A stretch of 64,000 nucleotides of DNA, from positions 1,488,001-1,552,000 of the forward strand of contig ML058553.1 in assembly GCA_003013855.2 (NCBI GenBank), read 5' to 3'. How positions within the stretch are numbered: position 1 is the stretch's first letter; the number at the start of each line of letters is the position of its first letter. This document shows positions 56,750 to 64,000 of the stretch, in pieces. Made by a program: the position numbers and the translations under genes. Origin of the DNA: Liriodendron chinense. Its lineage: Eukaryota > Streptophyta > Magnoliopsida > Magnoliales > Magnoliaceae. The notes beneath the pieces were generated by a model that was not told the origin of the DNA, did no database searches, and saw only the letters and a program-made list of their open reading frames with translations.

Positions 56750-59617
56750 TTACTTTCTTGTAGCATTGTCTCCAGCCACCATTGTTGCCGCCGCCACGAA
56801 GGTCTTATCCATCATTTTATCAAAAAATTGAAAATAAGCAATCCGCCATGACTTCCTGAAGAGTAAAACACCACATACTCCCCAAAATCCCACAACGAAT
56901 CCTGGTGCCATGCTAGTGAAAAACCATACCCATTCAGACACTTCTTCCTCCCTCTCTTCTTCAACTCCATTGCCCATTGTTTCTTTTGGGCACTCTTTTG
57001 GAAGCGGAGGCCCACAAAGATCAAAGTTGCCGATATAAATGGAAGGATCGTTTAAAGTCTGAAGTTGGGGTCCTGATGGAATATGTCCTGACAGGTTATT
57101 ATGCGACAGATTGAGGTAAGCTAAGAAAGTTAATTTGGACAAGCTCTGTGGAATAGCACCAGAAAGTTGATTCCTTGACAGATCAAGAGACTGTAACTGT
57201 CGCAAGCCATCAATATTCTTTGGAATGTTTCCCATCAAAAGATTATTTGACAAGTCCAAAGTTTGCAGCGCAGATAGATTGGCTAATTCTTCAGGGATCT
57301 CTCCAGATAAATTATTGCTCGAGAGGTCTATTGAAGTTACAAGGGAAAGAATCTTGGTATAATCAAGCTTCGTTCCTTTAGTAATCACGGTTATGTTCTC
57401 CTCATAATATAACGATTCATATGCATCTCCACCACCATACCACGCTCTCACAATCGTTTGAATTTGATGCTCCTTTGTAGCCATTGCACTGAAATTGCTA
57501 AAACACCTCGGAATGGTTCCTAATAGCTTGTTATTTGCGAGGTCCAAGATCTGAAGAGAAGTAAGATCACATAGCTGTGGAGGAATAGTTCCAGAAAACA
57601 TGTTTGACCGAAGGCTGAGAATCTGGAGATATGATAGGCTTTCCCCTATCCACATTGGTATGTTTCCAGAGAATTTGTTCTCACTAAAAACGATAGCTCT
57701 CAAATCGGTACAGTTTCTCAATTTTGCAGGGAGCTCACCTGAGAAGTTATTGCTACGCAAATGCAACCATCGGAGAGTAGGTATAAAACCCAAAGATTCA
57801 GGAATACGTCCATGTATATTATTGTTTGCCAAATCCATTGTGTACAAGTCAGTCAAATTTCCTAAACATCGAGGAAGTTCTCCAGTTAATTTATTGTATG
57901 ACAGATCAAGGTTCCACAAAGACACAATTTGACATAAAGACAGGGGAATGCTACCATTTAAATGGTTACGAGAAAGTGATAAGAAATAAAGATTTGTTTC
58001 ACCAAAGGTTACGGGGATGGGTCCGGAAAGTGAATTCTTTGAGAGATCTAAAAATCCTGCATGAAGATAAAAGTGTGGCAATGAACCTCTAAAGAGGTTG
58101 GAACTTAAATCAATTCGTGCCATGAAAGAAAACTGCAATGAATTTGGAATCTCGTCATTGATTCGGTTGTGAGAAAGATTCAAGTAGAAGATTTGAGAAG
58201 ACAAGTTCCAAAACCAATATGGTATGGAATCTGAAATTTGTGTGTTGGACAGGTCAAGTGAAAAAAGGTCTCTTTGCTCACTAAGCCACGCAGGAAACAG
58301 GGGCCCCACTTGACAGGACCTCAATTTGATATATTTGAGGTGAAAAGGAGGAATCCAATTGGAGGTAATATTAAGAACTAAGGAATTCAAGGATATATCT
58401 AATGATTCCAATTTCGTTAGATTGGCAAAGTGTGTTTCTGACACAATACCTTTAAATGAATTAGAAGATATCCTGAGACTGGTAAGTTGTGAAAAATTTC
58501 CAAGAGATTCAGGAATAGGGCCAGATAGTGAATTTTTGCTAAGATCGAGAGCTTTAAGATTTTTATGTTGCAATAATAACCAATCAGGAAAATACCCACT
58601 TAGTCCATTTGATGCCAAATTCAGTGTCTCCAGACTTTCCTGAATGCATCCAGAAAAACATTCTACAAATCCAGTTATCTCTCCCCTGTTTAAGTTATAT
58701 GAGAATTCTACAGTACGCAAGTTGCAGAGCTTGCCAAGAGCACTTGGAATTGGATCTTGAAACTGATTCACGTTGAGATTAAGATGCTCAAGGCTGCTGA
58801 GATTGAACAACCATTCTGGAAATCTTGGGCCGTGGAAATTCCAGGAGAGATCAAGGACTGAAAGGGATGTGAAATTAAGATATGGAAGAGAAGTAGTAAT
58901 GTTCGAAAGTTCACAACCAGAGAGGCGTAACTCGGAAAGAGAAGGGAGCATATTACTGACCTGTAACCAATCATTTGACAGACTGAGGTTCACCCTTCCC
59001 ATATCAAGGTGTTGCAGAGAAGAAAGTCGAGAAAGCCAATGAAGGTTATCAACTTCCAGATCATTCGAAAAAAAATAATCTGAATGAATATCGAGATAAA
59101 CTAGGCTAGAGAGATTACCGAGATGATGGGGAATCATTCCACCAAAGCGAGCATATGAGAGATTAAGATATCTAAGTTTCTTGAATGAACCAATGAATTT
59201 CGGGATGGTTTGGTATCCAAAATAATTCCAACTTAGGTCCAAGTAGTTCAAATGAGTCAATTCAAGCAAAGAGGGATTTATCTTACCAGACGAGGACGAG
59301 TTGATTGGAAACGGATCATAGATTCCGCTGATTGGAGAAAATCGTAAGAGGAAGTTTTGGAGGTTAAGCTTGACGATATGCCCCGTTCTGTTATTGCAGC
59401 CCACTCCACTCCAACTGCAGCAATCTTGGCCCACCCAAGAAGAGAGTCGATTCATTGGATCTACAAGGCCTTGTTTGAATTTGAGGAGGGCTTCCCTCTC
59501 CCTCTCTATGCAAACAACCTTCACTTCTCCATCGTAAGAAGTGGATTGAATGTCTTGAATGCTCAGAAACACAAGCAATGAAAGAAAGACTATTCTCACT
59601 GACCTATCCATTATCAC
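56750..59617 (-). CDS. LRR receptor-like protein (EIX2/Cf-type RLP), intronless, 955 aa
   Basis: A single uninterrupted reading frame. Residues 1 to about 27 are a hydrophobic signal peptide; a start at Met3 is equally possible. The LRRNT cap (about 31-80) carries C36, the C66-C67 pair and C74 around CCSWSGVGC. A long plant extracellular LRR array follows, with LxxLDLSxNxLSGxIP repeats and many NxS/T glycosylation sites. A non-LRR island lies at about 713-760 (WYGGGDAYESLYYEENITVI), then four more repeats. The end has a GNFDLCGPPLPKECP cap, an acidic stretch (EEEREEEVSEW), one membrane span (about 901-920) and a short basic cytoplasmic tail without a kinase domain. Proteins of this type sit in the plasma membrane, detect microbial or apoplastic ligands and signal through partner kinases such as SOBIR1. 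No frame break is visible, so it is probably intact. The ligand cannot be inferred. The last 20 or so residues (FVAAATMVAGDNATRK) differ from the ending I recall for EIX2-type proteins. Confidence 0.95.
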   Translation of the reverse strand: MIMDRSVRIVFLSLLVFLSIQDIQSTSYDGEVKVVCIEREREALLKFKQGLVDPMNRLSSWVGQDCCSWSGVGCNNRTGHIVKLNLQNFLLRFSPISGIYDPFPINSSSSGKINPSLLELTHLNYLDLSWNYFGYQTIPKFIGSFKKLRYLNLSYARFGGMIPHHLGNLSSLVYLDIHSDYFFSNDLEVDNLHWLSRLSSLQHLDMGRVNLSLSNDWLQVSNMLPSLSELRLSGCELSNITTSLPYLNFTSLSVLDLSWNFHGPRFPEWLFNLSSLEHLNLNVNQFQDPIPSALGKLCNLRTVEFSYNLNRGEITGFVECFSGCIQESLETLNLASNGLSGYFPDWLLLQHKNLKALDLSKNSLSGPIPESLGNFSQLTSLRISSNSFKGIVSETHFANLTKLESLDISLNSLVLNITSNWIPPFHLKYIKLRSCQVGPLFPAWLSEQRDLFSLDLSNTQISDSIPYWFWNLSSQIFYLNLSHNRINDEIPNSLQFSFMARIDLSSNLFRGSLPHFYLHAGFLDLSKNSLSGPIPVTFGETNLYFLSLSRNHLNGSIPLSLCQIVSLWNLDLSYNKLTGELPRCLGNLTDLYTMDLANNNIHGRIPESLGFIPTLRWLHLRSNNFSGELPAKLRNCTDLRAIVFSENKFSGNIPMWIGESLSYLQILSLRSNMFSGTIPPQLCDLTSLQILDLANNKLLGTIPRCFSNFSAMATKEHQIQTIVRAWYGGGDAYESLYYEENITVITKGTKLDYTKILSLVTSIDLSSNNLSGEIPEELANLSALQTLDLSNNLLMGNIPKNIDGLRQLQSLDLSRNQLSGAIPQSLSKLTFLAYLNLSHNNLSGHIPSGPQLQTLNDPSIYIGNFDLCGPPLPKECPKETMGNGVEEEREEEVSEWVWFFTSMAPGFVVGFWGVCGVLLFRKSWRIAYFQFFDKMMDKTFVAAATMVAGDNATRK

Positions 59618-59655
59618 ACAACAACATCCACGATTTTTCCCAAATATGCCAGAGA

Positions 59656-59667
59656 GCTTTATAAATA
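59656..59667 (-). promoter_or_regulatory. Possible TATA box of the LRR receptor-like protein gene
   Basis: The minus strand reads TATTTATAAAG about 40-50 nt upstream of the ATG at 59617, in a stretch with no other obvious TATA-like word. If used, the leader would be very short. Confidence 0.4.
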
Positions 59668-59879
59668 GATCGAATACTCGACAACACGTGTCTGTAGGGC
59701 CCAGAGAGATGAGCGAGGAAACGTCCGAGAAATCGACGAGCTATTACTGGAACCTCCACAACACGTGATTCGCGCAGTGCGGGAAACGCCCAAGTCTCTG
59801 GGGACCCAACCGGGACGCGGTTTGGGCTACTGACGCTGCCAATAGCCAGCGGCTTCTGGTCGGTGATCTGTGGACCCCA

Positions 59880-60215
59880 CAATGTACTTGTTTCATTCTC
59901 CCCATCCATCCATTTTTCCTGATCATTTTATGGTATGAGCCGAAATTTGAGGTATATCCAAATCTCAATTGGACCACATCACAGGAAACAGTGTTAGTGG
60001 AACGCCTACTATTAAAAATTCCTGGGGCCCACAAAAGTCTTGGATCAAGCTGATATATATATATTTTTTTTCATCCAGGTATGTATGACCTAATCAGTAG
60101 GTTGGATGTCAAATAAACATTACAGTGGGCCTAAGAGGTTTTTAATGAGTACTACTGCTTTCCTTGTATTGTGGTCCACGTAAGATTTAGATCTCATTCT
60201 TAATATCCTGATATA
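59880..60215. repeat. Partial Mutator-like foldback element upstream of the receptor gene
   Basis: It begins with the family terminus (TGTGGACCCCACAATGTA), carries the internal words ATCAAGCTGATAT and AGGTTGGATGTCAAATAAAC, and fades after GTGGTCCACGTAAGATTTAG. It lies about 260 bp upstream of the receptor start codon, inside its likely promoter region. Confidence 0.6.
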
Positions 60216-60400
60216 AAATTCTAAGGAGGTAGAGGAAATCAATACTTTAGTCTTAAAGAATAGGAAAAGAAAGTCTAAAGTTATTACAGACATTATGGAG
60301 TTAGTTTTGATGGAATCAATAAGCATCCCAAAAAGTATCATGCCAACAACGCAGGAAATTGAGGTGATTGTCGTTGACGAACTTTCTGATGAATTGTTTA

Positions 60401-61319
60401 TGACGCAGGGAGGACGTGGTAGGTCGATCACTGTCTCCCTAAGCGATAGTTTCTCGAATCCACTATAAGAATAAAAAGAGGAAATTAATTCCCAATATTT
60501 GTTTTTAATAGATTTAATGAATAATAAAATAAATATAATTACCTTACTTTAAATAATAAACTAAACCCTAAATTCATACTTAACACTAACATGCAAAAGA
60601 AGAAAAGAATCTTAATACAATTAGAAAAGAAACAGAAAAATCTGCGCAAACTATATAACGCCTGTCGGGCGCCGTCTTCCTTCCACTGATACGAGTAATC
60701 CAAGTATCTGATTGACACAAAACTTTGTGATTTTACTGACATCGACATACGCTTCAAGATGGTCCGCTCAGATTCTCCATATTAGTAGTAGTGGGCCACT
60801 TGGACCATCTCCAATTTTAATTGGCAAAATTCGAAACTCTGTGGACAGTTAATACCATTTTGGACGCCACGATCAATCCGTAATTTAGATTGACGTGAAA
60901 CTTATTGGGTTTTCTCGGCGTCAAGCAGCTCTACGAAATGGACGGTACGGATCATCATAAATGATCAAGATGGGCCCCACGAGTTCGGCCAAAATCCAAA
61001 AGCAGGAATAACAATTTTCTGTTTTGATTGAAACTCCAAAATCGAAAATTCCTTAGTTTTCTGTTTTTTTTTTTTTTCCTGTCCATCTCCCGCAGGAAGG
61101 TGCGTGATCCACGCCCTCTTCTTCCCCCACATCAAATCGGCTACTAGCTTTTTGGGCCGACCATATTGTAAGTGTGAATCCACCCAGTCCATCATGTGAG
61201 AAGCCGTTTGGACAATGTGAAATGGACTAAAATCGGCCACTCGCTTTTTGGGCCGACCATATTGTAAGTGTGAGCCTGCTGTTGGTATCCCATCCTAGAG
61301 TGTTCCTATGGTGTGGCCC
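60401..61319. repeat. Segmental duplication, copy A
   Basis: Shares with copy B the run from AATCTGCGCAAACT through GGGCGCCGT, ACGAGTAATCCAAGTATCTG, GTGGGCCAC and the T-rich tract to CTAGAGTGTTCCTATGGTGT. Its left part (from GCAGGGAGGACGTGGTAGGT) matches copy C instead. It includes an internal repeat of TTTTTGGGCCGACCATATTG about 95 bp apart. No coding sense found. Confidence 0.85.
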
Positions 61320-62509
61320 ACCCTAAATTCGTACTTAACACTAACTTGCAAAGGAAGTAAATCATAATACAATTAGAAAAGAAACAGAAAAATCTGCGCA
61401 AACTGTATAACGTCTATCGGGCGCCGTTTTCCTTCCACTGATACGAGTAATCCAAGTATCTGATTGCCACAATACTTTGTGGTTTTGCTGACATCGAAAT
61501 ACTTTTCAAGATGGTCGGCTCAGATTTTCCATATTAGTAGTAGTGGGCCACCTGGACTATCTCCAATTTTAGTTGGTGAAATTCAGAACTATGCGGACAG
61601 TTCGTACCATTTTGGACGCCACGATCAATCCGTAATTCGGATTGATGTGAAACTTATTGAGTTTTCTCGGCGTTGATCAGCTCTACGAAATGGACGGAAC
61701 GGATGACCAATAATGATCAAGATGGGCCCCACGAGTTGGGCCAAAGTCCAAAAATGGGAATAACAATTTTCTGTTTTGATTGAAACTCCAAAATCGAAAA
61801 TTCCTTAGTTTTCTGTTGTTTTTTTTTTTTTCCTGTCCATCTCCCACAGGTAGGGCTGTCAACGGCACGGATCTTGATCCGTATCCGATCCGATTTAATC
61901 GGATTTGGATCAATAATCGGATAATCGGGTTGAATACGGATACCCAAAGATGATCCGTTTAATATTCGGGTTGGATTCGGATCAACCTTGATCCGGCCCA
62001 TTAACGACCCGATTAAAAAAAAAAAAAAAAACCCCCAGCCATCTCCTTCGTCTCTACTCTCCACACACGCAAGTGGCGCAACCATGGACAGTATCATATT
62101 CGGATATCGGGTCGGATCATATTCGGATCTAAAATGGATTTCAATATATTTAAACAAGTTGGGTTCGGATCATGTACTTGTGATCTGAATGGGATTCGGG
62201 TCGGATATATCCTTAATCGGATTGGATACGGATCATCACTGATCCGGCCCATATCCGACCTGTTGACAGCCCTAGCTGCAGGAAGGTGCGTGATCCACGC
62301 CCTCTTCTTCCCCTACATCAAATCGGCTACTAGCTTTTTGGGCCGACCATATTGTAAGTGTGAATCCACCCAGTCCATCATGTGAGAAGCCGTTTGGACA
62401 ATGTGAAATGGACTGAAATCGGCCACTCGCTTTTTGGGCCGGCCATATTGTAAGTGTGAGCCTGCTGTTGGTATCCCATCCTAGAGTGTTCCTATGGTGT
62501 GGCCCACCA
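61320..62509. repeat. Segmental duplication, copy B (split by an hAT-type insertion)
   Basis: Follows copy A directly head to tail and repeats it with scattered substitutions, except for the 61851-62274 insertion. Ends at the same CTATGGTGTGGCCCACC. Confidence 0.85.
61851..62274. mobile_element. hAT-type element inserted in the second copy of a duplicated segment
   Basis: The two ends are TAGGGCTGTCAAC as perfect inverted repeats. Flanks CCCACAGG (61843-61850) and GCTGCAGG (62275-62282) are diverged copies of CCCGCAGG, which is found uninterrupted at the same place in the sister copy (about 61088-61095). The interior consists of GGATCCG/ATCCGATCC-type words. It is 424 bp and non-coding. Confidence 0.9.
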
Positions 62510-62520
62510 AAGTTGTAGCT

Positions 62521-62523
<3 letters not shown>

Positions 62524-62571
<48 letters not shown>
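62524..62571. repeat. T homopolymer, 48 bases
   Basis: Uninterrupted T-run immediately after copy B; it may be the A-tail of a minus-strand retroposon or a simple expansion. Confidence 0.8.
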
Positions 62572-62574
<3 letters not shown>

Positions 62575-63582
62575 CCCATGGCGTATAAATGGATTAGAGC
62601 CTGACGGACGGAGTGGATTTTACATATACAACAACATGGCCCCTATAGAGATTGGGTGTTTTAGGCCAAGTGCTGTAGAGGATATCCGGTCTCTAATTAA
62701 GAAATTGTACAGGTGGCATGTACTATTTCTAATTAAACGGTCCAAAATGGGGGCTATTTCTTTTAGTCGGAACCGTGTAGAATTTCTTTTAGTGCGGGTG
62801 TTGTGTGGGGATTTGTAAAGAGTAGGAAATTTCCCTGGGCAGCCTTGTGAGAAAAATGGCTGGAATGTCCAAACTGAGAAAAATCATGTCCATATGCTCC
62901 ATCTTAAAAAAGAGGGAATGATCACATTAGTTGGAGCTTTGTAGGGCGCAGGGTAGAATCCATACCGTCCATCTGATACACCTCCTCATACTCACTGTAG
63001 ATTTCAAGAATCATCCCGACTCAAATATCACATGCGAAACACCACAAGGATCAATATTCAGTCCCCCAAAAAACCCATAAATTCACTTGTTGTGGCCTAA
63101 TTGAGTTTCTAAGTGGTCTGAGTTCTGGTGTGTCCCTTCATCTTTGTGGCCCACACCTGATGAGTAGCATGGATGAAATATACAGGAACCAGTGGACTTT
63201 AACCGCTCAAATACATATATTTGAAAAGATTTCTCAATGGGAAGTAATGTTCTGATGTATTTGGATGTGTACAGTGGATTATATGGTTTGATAATTCAAA
63301 CCATTGACCTGATGGAACCTAGTATAAGGATTTCCAACAACCTATTATAGGAAGAGTCCGGATACGGATTCTTAGGGGAAACTATAGAAGGCCATCCTCA
63401 TCCTATTGTGTTCATTGAATTTGAATAGTCAATTATTTTTCATTGTAGTTCTTGTCCATTAAATGTCAATTAGTTTAACTTTTGGCTTATGATTGTTTAA
63501 ATTAGGTATTGGGATTTGGATGGTTTAAATTTAGCTACCTGCATGCCATGTGGACAGTTTCTCTCTAAGCCAACCATTATAC
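62572..63582. other. No gene or bounded element seen
   Basis: Spacer between duplication copies B and C, with no match to either that I could see. Confidence 0.35.
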
Positions 63583-64000
63583 TCTAACACAGGGAGGATG
63601 TGGTAGGTCGATCACCCTCTCCCTAACCGATTGTTTCTTGAATCTACGAGAAGAAATGAAAGAAAAAAAAAAAGGAAATTAATTCTGAATAATTGTTTTG
63701 ATAGATTGAATGAATAATTAAAAAAAACATAATTATTGCTTTAAATAATAAACTAAACCCTAAATGCATACTTAACACTAACTTGCAAAGGAAGAAAAGA
63801 ATCCTAATACAATTGGAAAAGAAACAGAAAAATCTGCGCAAACTGTGTAACATCTATCGGGCGCCGTTTTCATTCTGTTGATACGAGCAATCCACATATC
63901 TAATTGTCACAAAACTTTGTAGTTTTGCTAACATCGACGTACTCTTCAAGATGGTTGGCTCATATTCTTCATATCAGTAGTAGTGGGCCACCTGGACCAT
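63583..64000. repeat. Segmental duplication, copy C (runs off the window)
   Basis: Starts CACAGGGAGGATGTGGTAGG and keeps CTAAACCCTAAATGCATACT, AATCTGCGCAAACTGTGTAA and AGTAGTAGTGGGCCACCTGG. It is about 1 kb beyond copy B and cut by the window end. Confidence 0.85.

Noticed and set aside
57600..57932. Plus-strand 110-aa frame opposite the receptor gene
   Set aside because: It is the antisense shadow of the LRR repeats.
61717..62157. Minus-strand 146-aa open frame with repeated DPNP/IRI words
   Set aside because: It is a translation of the word-repeated hAT-type insertion and its flank, not a conserved protein.

Overview
The window is plant nuclear DNA: AT-rich, with spliced genes and dense transposon debris. 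A degenerate foldback repeat recurs throughout, read by eye as a GTGGGGCCCACC terminus followed by TCCATCCATTTT-like and GATCAAGCTGATATTTG-like words. From memory such repeats are common in woody magnoliids (Laurales/Magnoliales). That placement is an inference and was not tested.

Three protein-coding genes can be defended, all on the minus strand. (1) 17868-20895: a three-exon gene for a small HMA-domain protein of 104 aa that has no CxxC metal site and no C-terminal CaaX box. (2) 24676-38870: a six-coding-exon gene for a 523-aa type II membrane glycosyltransferase of family GT90 (O-glucosyltransferase rumi homolog type). It was rebuilt exon by exon; all junctions obey GT-AG and the frame closes exactly. 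Its introns reach 6.3 and 4.5 kb and hold solo LTRs, a TRIM element and microsatellites. (3) 56750-59617: an intronless 955-aa LRR receptor-like protein of the EIX2/Cf type. The three genes do not form a pathway.

The rest is mobile-element DNA, much of it with exact boundaries. There are hAT-type elements with 8-bp target duplications (6084-6628, 8379-9159, 10780-11275, and diverged cases at 49314-49444 and 61851-62274). There are Mutator-like foldback elements with 9-bp duplications (11432-11923, 42823-43345, 44259-48999, tentatively 41797-42326) and many partial copies. Solo LTRs lie at 27469-28974 (1.5 kb) and 51387-51977 (copia-type). Two TRIM elements of one family lie at 23253-23596 and 34736-34956. 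A 5'-truncated LINE with an RNase H remnant and a 14-bp duplication lies at 4623-5271. An LTR retrotransposon (44676-48840) sits inside a foldback element.

The right end (60401-64000) holds three copies of one segment, one of them split by an hAT-type insertion. I saw no rRNA gene, tRNA gene or CRISPR array. No novel multi-gene system was found; the interest lies in the nested, datable transposon structure and in details of the three genes.
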